64,000 nucleotides of DNA from Paenibacillus riograndensis SBR5. Lineage in GTDB: Bacteria > Bacillota > Bacilli > Paenibacillales > Paenibacillaceae. Below the pieces are notes generated by a model that was not told the DNA's origin, made no database searches, and was given only the letters and a program-made list of their open reading frames with translations. Made by a program: the position numbers and the translations under genes. How positions within the stretch are numbered: the stretch's first letter is position 1; the number at the start of each line of letters is the position of its first letter. Below, in pieces: positions 43,981 to 52,720 of the stretch. The DNA is taken from the NCBI RefSeq assembly GCF_000981585.1, contig NZ_LN831776.1:6949216-7013215 (forward strand), given 5' to 3'.

Positions 43981-45612
43981 TTAGTTGGATTTCCAGCGGT
44001 CATAGGCGGCCTGGTTGATTTCGGCTACACGCTCTCCGCCCATTTTTTTGACGGTCGCCACATAATTATCCCAGCCCGTAAGCGGCTCGGCACCGGTGAT
44101 GAATTTTGCCTCCATCTGCTTCACATACGTGCTCAGATCCGAATTCAGACTGCTGATTTCGGTCTGCTCTTCCACGGTAAGGAACAAGGCCGGGAATGGA
44201 ATCCGTGCGCCTTTGTCCAGAAGCTTCTGCTTGGTCTCCTGCTCCACCCAGAGGTCGAAGTCTGTTTTCAGCCCTTTGTTAATATCATCCATGGACAGGG
44301 TTGGAGCCGGGATGCCATAGTTCGGTGTCAAGGTGGCCCGGAAGTCTTCCATTTCCTTACCGTCCGGCACAGGCAGGTACTGCTTGACCCGGTTCTCTTT
44401 ATCCGTGTATTCCCAGAGCGTCCCCTCCGGCCCTTTATTGAAGAACAGCGCACCTTCGTAGGAGTAGAGATAATCTACCCACCGCATGGAGGCCTCCGGC
44501 TGCGGATTGCTCTCCGTAATGGCGAAGGCGCCGGTTGTAATCCCTCTGTTCTTGGCAATCGCCGGTGCGGCGACCGATTCGCTTCTCACTGGCGCAAACA
44601 TCGGATCTGCGGTTGACTGCTCTCCGCCTTTGGTCATATAAGCATGCCAGTCGGAGAACAGGGCGACGCGGTTGTTCTGCGCCTTGGCCTTCTTCTGCTC
44701 CGCTGTCTGGGAGAAGCTCTCATGATCCAGCAGTTCCTCGGACCACAAACGGTTCATGTAGGTCAGATACTCCTTGTAGCCTTCCTCAAGCGGCGTATAG
44801 TGTACTTTGTCGGCATCATCTACATAGATTTCTTCTTCATAAATGCCGAAGGCGCCCAGCAGCCACGTGCGGATATCGCGCAGGTTCGCAGCGGCCGTCG
44901 TAACAGAAGAAATCGGAATTTCGTCCGCAACGCCATTGCCGTTTGGATCTTCCTCCTTGACCCGCTTCAGGTAGGTGTACAGCTCTTCCGTCGTTTCAGG
45001 CAGCTTGTCGATATTGAGCGCTTTCAGGAAATCCCCGTTGTACCACATCGGGTTACGGTACCAGTGCTGGCTGAGTTCTACCACCGGCAAAGAGTAGATA
45101 TGCCCGTCCGGGGCAGTGATCGATTTGCGGACATCGGGGTTATCCTCCAGCAGTGCTTTGAAGTTCGGGGCATATTCATCGATCAGATCCTCCAGCGGAA
45201 TCAGAATGCCCTGCTCCCCATAATTCATCTGCTCGGCAGTCGTCAGCCCGGCAGCATAAAAAATATCCGGGTAATCCCCGCTGGCAAACACCAGATTCTT
45301 CTTGGTCTCGAAGCTGTCTTTCGGCGCATTCTGGTATTCCAGCGTAATGCCGGTCATCTCCTGCATCTGCTGAAGCACAGGCATGTTCTCCCAGTTCTGA
45401 ATCCCCACATCCGGTGCCATCATCGTCAATGTAACCGGCTCAGTAACAATCGGGAAGCCTTCCTTGTTCACTGTGATGTTGCCGTTGCCTTTGCCGTTGC
45501 CGGTACCGCTGTTCGCTTCCCCCTCATTGGATGAGCCGCAGCCTGCCAGCAGTGTCAGGATCATGGTCCCGGACAGCAGCAGCTTCCATGGTTTGCGTGT
45601 GGTCTTTTGCAT
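43981..45612 (-). CDS. Oligosaccharide-binding lipoprotein (LplA/YtcQ-type)
   Basis: A 543-residue exported lipoprotein. MQKTTRKPWKLLLSGTMIL is followed by the lipobox LLAGC and a Gly/Asn-rich linker. The body belongs to the long solute-binding group that goes with LplB/LplC permeases (TLMMAPDVGIQNW, VFASGDYPDIFYAAGL, GILIPLEDLIDEYAPNFKAL). GGGAGG lies before the ATG at 45612. The operon order permease-permease-binding protein-hydrolases points to uptake of mannose-containing oligosaccharides. Confidence 0.9.
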   Translation of the reverse strand: MQKTTRKPWKLLLSGTMILTLLAGCGSSNEGEANSGTGNGKGNGNITVNKEGFPIVTEPVTLTMMAPDVGIQNWENMPVLQQMQEMTGITLEYQNAPKDSFETKKNLVFASGDYPDIFYAAGLTTAEQMNYGEQGILIPLEDLIDEYAPNFKALLEDNPDVRKSITAPDGHIYSLPVVELSQHWYRNPMWYNGDFLKALNIDKLPETTEELYTYLKRVKEEDPNGNGVADEIPISSVTTAAANLRDIRTWLLGAFGIYEEEIYVDDADKVHYTPLEEGYKEYLTYMNRLWSEELLDHESFSQTAEQKKAKAQNNRVALFSDWHAYMTKGGEQSTADPMFAPVRSESVAAPAIAKNRGITTGAFAITESNPQPEASMRWVDYLYSYEGALFFNKGPEGTLWEYTDKENRVKQYLPVPDGKEMEDFRATLTPNYGIPAPTLSMDDINKGLKTDFDLWVEQETKQKLLDKGARIPFPALFLTVEEQTEISSLNSDLSTYVKQMEAKFITGAEPLTGWDNYVATVKKMGGERVAEINQAAYDRWKSN

Positions 45613-45650
45613 AGATGATTCCTCCCTTATTATCATTACATTTTAACCGC

Positions 45651-46562
45651 TTACCCTTTTACAGAGCCAATCATGACCCCTTGGACAAAGTAACGCTGCA
45701 AAAACGGATAGACAGCCACAATGGGCAGTGTAGAGACGACAATGACTCCATATTTGATCAGCGATGCTGTCTCCGCCTTCGAGTTCATGGCCATGGCCAC
45801 TTCGCCGTTAATCGCGGCACCTGTAGTCTCAGCCGACATTTCCTGAAGGACAAGAATCTGGCGCAGAACCATCTGCAGCGGATACTTGGCTTCGTCATTG
45901 AGATAGATCAGGGATGGAAAATAACTGTTCCAGTGGCCTACGCCATAGAATAGAGCCATTACAGCCACAATCGGTGCCGACAGCGGCAGAATAATGCGGA
46001 TAAACAGCTTCAGATTGGTACAGCCGTCAATATGCGCCGCTTCCTGGAGCTCCTTCGGGATGGTCGTCTGAAAAAAGGTGCGGGCCACGACGATATTCCA
46101 GACCGAAGCGGCAACAGGCAGAATCAAAGCACCCATGCTGTTGATAAGGCCCAGGTTCTTGACCAGCAGATAAGTCGGCACCAGTCCTCCGCTGAAGAAC
46201 ATCGTGAACAGAATGAAGGCCATGAACAGCTGGCGCCCGACAAAATCCGATCTGCTGAGCGCATACGAGGCCGGCAGGGTGACCGCCAGATTAAGCAGAG
46301 TTCCCAGCACCGTGTAAATAATTGTGTTCAAATAACCATTCCATATCTTCGGATTCTCAAAAACAAGCTTATAACCGTCCAGTGTCACATTCTTGGGGAA
46401 CAGCCACATGGCTCCCGAATTGACGTCCTGCGGCGAGCTGATCGAAGCGCTGAGAATATAGACCAGCGGATAGACGACAACCACCAGCGCAAGGCACAGG
46501 TAGACATAGGTGCTGATCAGAAACAGCTTGTCTCCCCTGGATTCTTTCATGGCAGTAACCAA
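45651..46562 (-). CDS. Carbohydrate ABC transporter permease (LplC/YtcP-like)
   Basis: About 303 residues with six membrane segments (e.g. LFLISTYVYLCLALVVVVYP, MALFYGVGHWNSYFP) and the EAA loop QEAAHIDGCTNLKLF. The start is probably TTG at 46562, because AGGAG of AAAGGAG lies 9 bp upstream. The ATG at 46550 lies too far from that site, and longer starts overlap the previous gene. This start choice is uncertain. It works with the next upstream permease; no ATPase gene is nearby. Confidence 0.88.
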   Translation of the reverse strand: MVTAMKESRGDKLFLISTYVYLCLALVVVVYPLVYILSASISSPQDVNSGAMWLFPKNVTLDGYKLVFENPKIWNGYLNTIIYTVLGTLLNLAVTLPASYALSRSDFVGRQLFMAFILFTMFFSGGLVPTYLLVKNLGLINSMGALILPVAASVWNIVVARTFFQTTIPKELQEAAHIDGCTNLKLFIRIILPLSAPIVAVMALFYGVGHWNSYFPSLIYLNDEAKYPLQMVLRQILVLQEMSAETTGAAINGEVAMAMNSKAETASLIKYGVIVVSTLPIVAVYPFLQRYFVQGVMIGSVKG

Positions 46563-46578
46563 AGACTTCAACTCCTTT

Positions 46579-47493
46579 CTACCAGAGGCTGTTCTCACTG
46601 GTGCGTTTGGCAATCCTGTTGACGGTAACCAGCAGAATAACGTTGACTACCGAGTTGAACAAACCGACAGCCGTCGAAAAGCTGTACTGGGCGTTGACCA
46701 GACCGGCGCGGTATACATAGGTGGAAATCACATCAGACGCCTCCATATTGAGCGAGTTCTGCAGCAGCAGAATTTTCTCAAAGCCCAGCCCCAGAATATT
46801 GCCCATATTCAAAATCAGCATAATCGTAATGGTGGGCACAATCGTCGGCAGATTGATATGCAGCACCCGTTTGAGCCGGCTCGCCCCGTCCACGATGGCC
46901 GCTTCATGCAGCTGGGGATCCACGCCTGACAGTGCCGCCAGGTAAATAATGGTCCCCCACCCTGTACTCTGCCAGACACCCGAGAAGACATACACGGTTT
47001 TGAACCAGGCCGGATCGGTCAGAAATTCCGCAGGCTGAAAGCCCAGGAACTCGATGACCCTGACAATCATTCCGCTGGAGGGCGATAAAAAGGTAATGAT
47101 CATCCCCGCCATAACGACTACAGAAATGAAATGCGGCGCATAGGTAACCGTCTGGACTGACTTTTTGAAAGGGCCGTTCCGGACTTCGTTGAAGGCCAGC
47201 GCCAGAATAATCGGCAAAGGAAATCCGACCGCCAATTCATAGAAGCTGATGCTGAAGGTGTTCCACAGCAGATCCCAGAAAAAATAGGAATTAAAAAACC
47301 GTTCAAAATGGTCAAACCCAACCCACGAGCTGCCCGTGATTCCTTTGGAAGGCACAAAGTTCTTAAAAGCGATCTGGATGCCGTACATCGGGCCGTAATG
47401 AAAGATGAGGAAATACAGTAATGCCGGAGCCATGAACAGGTAGAGCTCCCAGTTTTGCCAGATCCTTTTGCCGAGGGTCTTATTCCCTTTCAT
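46579..47493 (-). CDS. Carbohydrate ABC transporter permease (LplB/YteP-like)
   Basis: A 304-residue inner-membrane protein: LYLFMAPALLYFLIFHYGPM at the N-terminus, GFDHFERFF, SFYELAVGFPLPIILALAFNE, and the EAA loop HEAAIVDGASRLKRV. AAAGGAG precedes the ATG by 7 bp. It is the first gene of the minus-strand mannoside operon that runs to 37364. A perfect cre-type sequence lies 76 bp upstream of the start. Confidence 0.92.
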   Translation of the reverse strand: MKGNKTLGKRIWQNWELYLFMAPALLYFLIFHYGPMYGIQIAFKNFVPSKGITGSSWVGFDHFERFFNSYFFWDLLWNTFSISFYELAVGFPLPIILALAFNEVRNGPFKKSVQTVTYAPHFISVVVMAGMIITFLSPSSGMIVRVIEFLGFQPAEFLTDPAWFKTVYVFSGVWQSTGWGTIIYLAALSGVDPQLHEAAIVDGASRLKRVLHINLPTIVPTITIMLILNMGNILGLGFEKILLLQNSLNMEASDVISTYVYRAGLVNAQYSFSTAVGLFNSVVNVILLVTVNRIAKRTSENSLW

Positions 47494-47848
47494 TGTTCCA
47501 CTCCTTTCTATGTTGGTTAGTCATGACATTAAGCCGTTTAGCTGCTTCGCATCTCCACATGCAACTCCTGCTAACGCTTACATGACAAAGTGTAGAGAAC
47601 CAAAGTTCACACCGTAAATATGTAGGATCTGCATTGTCATGTTAACGGAAGGCAAAACCGCGCTGTATCAGCTATTGCCGCCCTTCTTTTTCTGCGTTGC
47701 CTCCTGATGCCGCCGCAGCGGAAATGTGTGAATTATGAACCGCTTCTGCGTCTGCAAAAGTTACATATTGTCGTCACGGGGCAGGTATGCAAACATTTGC
47801 TACGAATGCCTGACTAAATGATTGACTGACGATTAGGAGGTTTCTGTC
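47494..47848. other. Divergent promoter region of the mannoside locus
   Basis: A 355-bp gap between two divergent operons, without a gene. It contains the cre-type site at 47569-47583 and the ribosome site AGGAGG before the GH38 gene at 47849. No clear regulator palindrome other than cre was found. Confidence 0.6.
47569..47583 (-). promoter_or_regulatory. cre site (CcpA) upstream of the mannoside transporter operon
   Basis: Read on the minus strand, ATGTAAGCGTTAGCA fits WTGNAANCGNWNNCW at all defined positions. At 76-90 bp before the first permease codon it is well placed for carbon catabolite repression. Binding is inference. Confidence 0.6.
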
Positions 47849-50608
47849 ATGACCCGTACAACCGCTCACCTGATCTCCCACACGCATTGGGACCGGGAAT
47901 GGTACATGCCTTATGAGCGTCATCATGTGCTGCTGGCCAAGCTGATGAATGAACTCCTGGAGACCCTGGAAAAGGACGAGCATTATCGTTATTTCCATCT
48001 GGACGGACAGACCATTATCATTGAAGACTATCTTCAGATTCACCCTGAGAAAAAAGAAATTCTGGAGCGCTTCATCCGCGAAGGACGGATTGTCATCGGT
48101 CCCTGGTATGTGCTGCAGGATGAATTCCTGACCAGTTCAGAGGCCAATGTGCGCAATCTGCTGACCGGCCATCAGGATGCCGCGAAGTATGGAGTGATCT
48201 CGAAGCTGGGCTATTTCCCGGATTCTTTTGGCAATATGGGACAGGCCCCCCAGCTGCTCCGGCAGGCGGATATTGAGACTGCGGTGTTCGGACGCGGTGT
48301 AAAGCCGACAGGCTTTGACAACATGGTAGGCGAGCTGAACAGCGCAAGCTATGAATCGCCTTATTCCGAAATGTTCTGGGAGTCCCCCGACGGCTCACGC
48401 GTACTTGGGCTGCTATTTGCCAACTGGTACAGCAACGGCAACGAAGTCCCGGCCGGACCGGAGGAAGCCAAAGTGTTCTGGGACAAAAAGCTTGCCGATG
48501 CCGGCAAATATGCGTCCACGCCTGAGCTGCTGTTCATGAACGGCTGCGATCATCAGCCTGTGCAGCGTAATCTCTCAGATGCCCTGGAAACCGCCAAGGC
48601 GCTGTACCCGGATGTGGATTTTGTCCACTCCAGTTTTGAACAATATTTGGAGGCGCTTAAGCCCTCGCTGCCAGCCAATCTCGTGATTGTAAACGGTGAA
48701 CTGCGCAGCCAGCATACAGATGGCTGGGGGACGCTGGTCAACACCGCTTCCGCCCGTATCTACCTGAAGCAGATGAATCAGCGGGGACAGACACTGCTGG
48801 AAAAAGGGGCCGAGCCTCTGGCCACGCTGGCTTATCTGGCCAGCGGACAGGCCTACCCCCACCAGTTGCTGAACTATGCCTGGAAGACCCTGATGCAGAA
48901 CCATCCGCATGACAGTATCTGCGGATGCAGCGTCGACGAGGTCCACCGGGAAATGACCGGGCGCTTTGAGAAGAGCCGGCATGTGGGCGAAGCCATTATA
49001 GAGGAAAGCCTGAAAGCCATTTCCGGACAAATCGGAACATCCGGCGTGGCTTGCTGGGGAGCATCCGGCATTCCCGTAACCGTCTTCAACACGACAGGCT
49101 GGGACCGCACCGGGACGGTAAGCGTGGAAGTGATCGCCGCCAAGCGTTATTTCAAGGAGGGGCCGAATCCTGCGGCAATTGCCGAAGCACTGGACCAATT
49201 GCCGCTTGCGCTGGACAGCGGCCGGCTGGTGGATGCAGACGGACAAGTCCTTGCCTGCCGTGCGGAGGATATGGGTACCCGCTTCGGGTACGAGCTGCCG
49301 GACGACCAGTTCCGCAGGCCATACATGGCCCGCACACTCCGCCTGACCTTTGAAGCCGCACAGGTGCCGCCGCTCGGCTACAAGACCTACGCGTGGATAC
49401 AGCCGCCGGGTGAGTCCGCCGGGGCTCCCGCCAGTCCGCTGACGCTCACGGAGTCCGGCATGGCCAACAACTTCCTTGCCGTTCATATCCGGGAGGACGG
49501 CTCCTATGATGTGACGGATAAGCGCACCGGCCGGGTATATGAAGCACAGGGCATCTATGAAGACTACGGCGATATCGGCAATGAATATGTGTTCCGCCAG
49601 CCGGAGGGCGATGTCCCGCTGACGACACGGGGTGTGCCTGCCCGCATCTCGCTTGTCGAGCACGAAGCCTACCGCATTACGTACGAAATTGTGCATGAAT
49701 GGGAAATCCCGGCTTCTGCCGAGGCTTCGTTCGAGGAGGAGAAGCGGAAAATGGTTCCGTTCCGGCAGCGCAAGGCCGGGCGTTCCTCTGAGCAGGCACC
49801 GCTGCGGATCGTGACCCGGGTCAGCCTGGAGGCTGGCGGGCAAGGCGTACAGGTCACTGCCGCCTTCAATAACCAGGCCAAGGACCACAGGCTGCGCGTC
49901 CTTTTTCCTACCGGACTTGCTGCGGCCACCCATCTGGTCGACTCTGTCTTTGAAGCGGCAGAACGCGATATCAATCCGGCTCCGGATTGGATCAATCCGA
50001 GCAACGCCCAGCACCAGCAGGCTTTTGTCAGTGTGTCGGATGGCATGACAGGCTTCACGGTAGCCAACAAAGGACTGAATGAATATGAGGTGCTGCGCGA
50101 TGGAAAAAACACGATTGCCATAACTTTGCTGCGCAGCGTGTCAGAGCTGGGAGACTGGGGTGTGTTCCCCACGCCCGAAGCCCAGTGCCTGGGTGAGCAT
50201 ACGGTAGAATTCGCCCTTTGTCCCCATGCCGGAGATGCTGTCCAGTCCGAGGCTTTTGCCTGGGCTTATCAATATCAAACCCCTTGGTTCGCCGTCCAGA
50301 CCGGCTGGCAGCAGGGTTCATTACCTGCGGTATATCAGCCGCTGGAGTGGCAAGGCCGCACGCTGGCCCTCTCTGCGTTCAAAATGTCGGCGGCCCATGA
50401 AGACATTATCCTGCGGTGGTACAATCTGGCGCACAAGGAGCAGGAATTTACGCTGAAGGCCCATTTTCCCGTGGAGGCTGTATATGCCAGTGATATTCTG
50501 GAGCGGCGCAAGCCACCGGAGCAATTAGAAGAAGGGATGCTTCGCAAGGCTGTGGGCCCGGCCCAAATCGTCACCTGCGCGTTAAATCCGCTTCACCCCC
50601 AACCTTAA
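47849..50608 (+). CDS. GH38 alpha-mannosidase (MngB-like)
   Basis: A 919-residue cytoplasmic enzyme. The zinc motif SHTHWDREWYMPYE is at the very N-terminus, as in MngB-type GH38. The nucleophile Asp is in GYFPDSFGNMGQAPQ (about 125). MNGCDHQPVQ, NHPHDSICGCSVDEVHREM and the C-terminal beta domains follow. It differs from the 1085-residue GH38 in the same locus, which belongs to another subgroup with an N-terminal extension. AGGAGG precedes the ATG. It forms an operon with GH125 (24 bp apart), a pairing often seen for alpha-mannan or high-mannose N-glycan breakdown. Confidence 0.92.
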   Translation: MTRTTAHLISHTHWDREWYMPYERHHVLLAKLMNELLETLEKDEHYRYFHLDGQTIIIEDYLQIHPEKKEILERFIREGRIVIGPWYVLQDEFLTSSEANVRNLLTGHQDAAKYGVISKLGYFPDSFGNMGQAPQLLRQADIETAVFGRGVKPTGFDNMVGELNSASYESPYSEMFWESPDGSRVLGLLFANWYSNGNEVPAGPEEAKVFWDKKLADAGKYASTPELLFMNGCDHQPVQRNLSDALETAKALYPDVDFVHSSFEQYLEALKPSLPANLVIVNGELRSQHTDGWGTLVNTASARIYLKQMNQRGQTLLEKGAEPLATLAYLASGQAYPHQLLNYAWKTLMQNHPHDSICGCSVDEVHREMTGRFEKSRHVGEAIIEESLKAISGQIGTSGVACWGASGIPVTVFNTTGWDRTGTVSVEVIAAKRYFKEGPNPAAIAEALDQLPLALDSGRLVDADGQVLACRAEDMGTRFGYELPDDQFRRPYMARTLRLTFEAAQVPPLGYKTYAWIQPPGESAGAPASPLTLTESGMANNFLAVHIREDGSYDVTDKRTGRVYEAQGIYEDYGDIGNEYVFRQPEGDVPLTTRGVPARISLVEHEAYRITYEIVHEWEIPASAEASFEEEKRKMVPFRQRKAGRSSEQAPLRIVTRVSLEAGGQGVQVTAAFNNQAKDHRLRVLFPTGLAAATHLVDSVFEAAERDINPAPDWINPSNAQHQQAFVSVSDGMTGFTVANKGLNEYEVLRDGKNTIAITLLRSVSELGDWGVFPTPEAQCLGEHTVEFALCPHAGDAVQSEAFAWAYQYQTPWFAVQTGWQQGSLPAVYQPLEWQGRTLALSAFKMSAAHEDIILRWYNLAHKEQEFTLKAHFPVEAVYASDILERRKPPEQLEEGMLRKAVGPAQIVTCALNPLHPQP

Positions 50609-50632
50609 ATTATGTTCAGGAGGAGTTTGACT

Positions 50633-51913
50633 ATGAACCTGCCAGCTTCCATTACCCAATATCTGAGTGAAGCCGACGAACGGCTCGCCCATCATCCGAA
50701 ACTGCAACAGTTGTTCCGCAACTGTTTTCCGAATACGCTGGAGACCACAACCAAGCTGCTTGACGACGGCACCACCTTCGTATTCACGGGCGATATCCCG
50801 GCCATGTGGCTGCGTGATTCCACCGAGCAGGTGCGCCACTATATTCCTTTTGCCAAAAATGACCCTGAACTCCAGCGCATCCTCCGCGGCCTGATCGCCC
50901 GGCAGATGTTCTATGTCAACATTGATCCGTACACCAATGCCTTCAATGAAACGGCAAGCGGCAAGCACTACCGGGACACCGATGACTGCAATCTGAATCC
51001 GTGGATGTGGGAGCGCAAATATGAACTGGACTCCCTCTGCTTCGTTGTGCAGCTGGCTTATATGTACTGGAAGGAAGCGGAGCAAACAGATATCTTCGAT
51101 GCCGCCTGCTATCAGGCGCTGACCTCCATCGTGAATGTGATCCGCACGGAGCAGCAGCACGGGGAGAAATCCCCGTACCATTTTATACGCCAGACGCTTC
51201 AGGATACGGAGACTTTGTACAATAACGGGCGCGGCATGCCCGTCAACTATACCGGTTTGAGCTGGTCGGGATTCCGTCCAAGCGATGACAGCTGCGAATT
51301 CGGCTACAACATCCCTTCGAATATGTTCGCTGTGGTGATCCTGGGGTATATCCGGGAGATCGCAAGCGAGGTATACCACGATGAACGGCTTGCGGCACAA
51401 GCCGCACAACTGCGCAAGGAGATCGACTTCGGCATCCGTACGTACGGAATCGTGAACCATCCGAAATACGGCAAAATTTATGCCTATGAAACGGACGGCT
51501 ACGGCAATTATTCGCTGATGGACGATGCCGGCACTCCGGGGCTGCTGTCCATTCCTTATATTGGTTATGTGGGTGTGGAGGATGCCGTCTATCAGAATAC
51601 CCGCCGGTTTGCCCTCAGCTTTGACAACCCCTTCTATTTCGAAGGCAAGCATGCCAAGGGAATCGGCAGCCCGCATACGCCGGGAGGTTATGTGTGGCAT
51701 ATGGCGCTGTCCATGCAGGCGCTGACGGCCGACAATGATGAAGAAATGAAAGAGCTGATCGACATGCTCATCCGTACCGATGCGGGTACCGGGTATATGC
51801 ACGAAGGCTTCCACCCGGACGATCCCTCCGACTTCTCGCGCGAGTGGTTCGCCTGGTCCAACAGCCTGTTCGCCACGCTGATCAGCAGGGCCATGGAGAA
51901 GGGGCTGGTCTAG
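50633..51913 (+). CDS. GH125 exo-alpha-1,6-mannosidase
   Basis: A 426-residue (alpha/alpha)6-barrel protein. GH125 signatures are FVFTGDIPAMWLRDSTEQVR, YVNIDPYTNAFNE, ELDSLCFVVQLAYMYWK, VNYTGLSWSGFRPSDD with the acidic pair, CEFGYNIPSNMFAVV and MHEGFHPDDPSDFSREWFAW. These inverting enzymes remove non-reducing alpha-1,6-mannose, as in N-glycan cores. The ATG at 50633 is chosen because AGGAGG lies 9 bp upstream. No signal peptide, so it acts inside the cell on imported fragments. Confidence 0.93.
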   Translation: MNLPASITQYLSEADERLAHHPKLQQLFRNCFPNTLETTTKLLDDGTTFVFTGDIPAMWLRDSTEQVRHYIPFAKNDPELQRILRGLIARQMFYVNIDPYTNAFNETASGKHYRDTDDCNLNPWMWERKYELDSLCFVVQLAYMYWKEAEQTDIFDAACYQALTSIVNVIRTEQQHGEKSPYHFIRQTLQDTETLYNNGRGMPVNYTGLSWSGFRPSDDSCEFGYNIPSNMFAVVILGYIREIASEVYHDERLAAQAAQLRKEIDFGIRTYGIVNHPKYGKIYAYETDGYGNYSLMDDAGTPGLLSIPYIGYVGVEDAVYQNTRRFALSFDNPFYFEGKHAKGIGSPHTPGGYVWHMALSMQALTADNDEEMKELIDMLIRTDAGTGYMHEGFHPDDPSDFSREWFAWSNSLFATLISRAMEKGLV

Positions 51914-51965
51914 AGGCCATGGTCTGCCAAGAACAAGGGAACTGCCGGCAATGCTGCGGTCAAGA

Positions 51966-52040
51966 ATTGGCAGAGCATAAATTGACAAAGTATCTATTGG
52001 CAGAGCATCTATTGGCAGTGCATCTATTGGCAAAGTAGAA
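51966..52040. repeat. Five tandem 15-bp repeats
   Basis: The unit ATTGGCAGAGCATCT is repeated from 51966 with small changes (ATTGACAAAGTATCT, ATTGGCAGTGCATCT, ATTGGCAAAGTAGAA). It starts 53 bp after the GH125 stop. The period is a multiple of three, but the plus frame is closed in places and no ribosome site precedes it. It looks like a short minisatellite. Confidence 0.85.
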
Positions 52041-52106
52041 GCACACAAAATCACCCTGACGGTTACGCGGCATCACACTTAGCTGCAAAGCCTACAGTGC
52101 TTGAAA

Positions 52107-52200
52107 TGTTGCTCATTGTGCAGGATTCTCGCCAACATAGCCAACATAGTCCAACATAGCCCGATTAGAACGAATATTGTTGCTCATTGTGCAGGATTCT
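52107..52200. repeat. Direct 23-bp repeat with CCAACATAG triplets between
   Basis: TGTTGCTCATTGTGCAGG followed by ATTCT occurs at 52107-52129 and again, identical, at 52178-52200. Between them CCAACATAG is repeated three times (52132-52160). Together this resembles a decayed duplication. Purpose unknown. Confidence 0.8.
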
Positions 52201-52241
52201 GCCGTGTTGTCGCAATCAGGGTAACATCTTCCGCACAGTAA

Positions 52242-52284
52242 GCAGAAACGGTACCGTCCTGTAAAAGGACGGTACCGTTTCTGC
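52242..52284. terminator. Perfect 18-bp inverted repeat
   Basis: GCAGAAACGGTACCGTCC and GGACGGTACCGTTTCTGC flank a 7-base loop. Each arm contains its own palindrome GGTACC. There is no T-run beyond the stem, so termination may be weak. It is the only strong hairpin between GH125 and the convergent deoC gene. Confidence 0.6.
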
Positions 52285-52353
52285 GCGAATTAGAAGGATG
52301 ATTTGCGGCGTGAAACATATAAATCCTTTGAACAAGTTCGCCTTCGCTGCTTC

Positions 52354-52377
52354 AACAACGGTATTTCTGCCGTTGTT
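52354..52377. repeat. Further copy of the CAACGGCA palindrome
   Basis: AACAACGGTA-TTTC-TGCCGTTGTT is the same element as at 8844-8867, with one changed base in the left arm, and is again followed by TTC. The two places are 43 kb apart. Confidence 0.8.
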
Positions 52378-52448
52378 TTCGGGCAAGCCGCCTAGCCAGG
52401 CGCAACATTTCCTCTCACATTTCTCCCGACTAGGCTAGTAACTAATCC

Positions 52449-52634
52449 AAGTGGAAAAAGTAAACTTAAATCGCTCCATCCCGCTTCCCCGCTAATGTTA
52501 AGTGGAAAAAGGACAACTAATTTGCCCCATTCGCCTGCTTACCCGTGAATTTGTTCATTTTAAGTTTACTTTTTCCCACTATTCCTTCTTTAAGAGGCTT
52601 TTTTGTTTCATTTAAGTATACTAATTCCACTTCA
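52449..52634. repeat. Second cluster of AAGTGGAAAAAG repeats
   Basis: AAGTGGAAAAAGTAAACTTA is at 52449-52468, TTAAGTGGAAAAAGGACAAC at 52498-52517, inverted TAAGTTTACTTTTTCCCACT at 52561-52580, and a weaker AGTATACTAATTCCACTT at 52615-52632. The pattern of two direct and two inverted copies is the same as at 29671-29853. No gene lies in 51914-52720. Confidence 0.75.
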
Positions 52635-52720
52635 CTTCATAACATTTAAACCCTTATATTTTAAGCAAAAACGGCTGCGCCATCCTTGATACAAGGAGGG
52701 CCGCAGCCGTTTGCCTGGTG

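Noticed and set aside
48575..50014. 479-codon minus-strand frame opposite the GH38 gene
   Set aside because: Antisense to a gene with complete catalytic motifs; no start signal and no recognisable protein features.
50582..52054. Long minus-strand open frame (490 codons) opposite GH125, starting with LPIDA repeats
   Set aside because: The repeat peptide comes from the 15-bp minisatellite. The rest is exactly antisense to GH125, which carries all family motifs on the plus strand.
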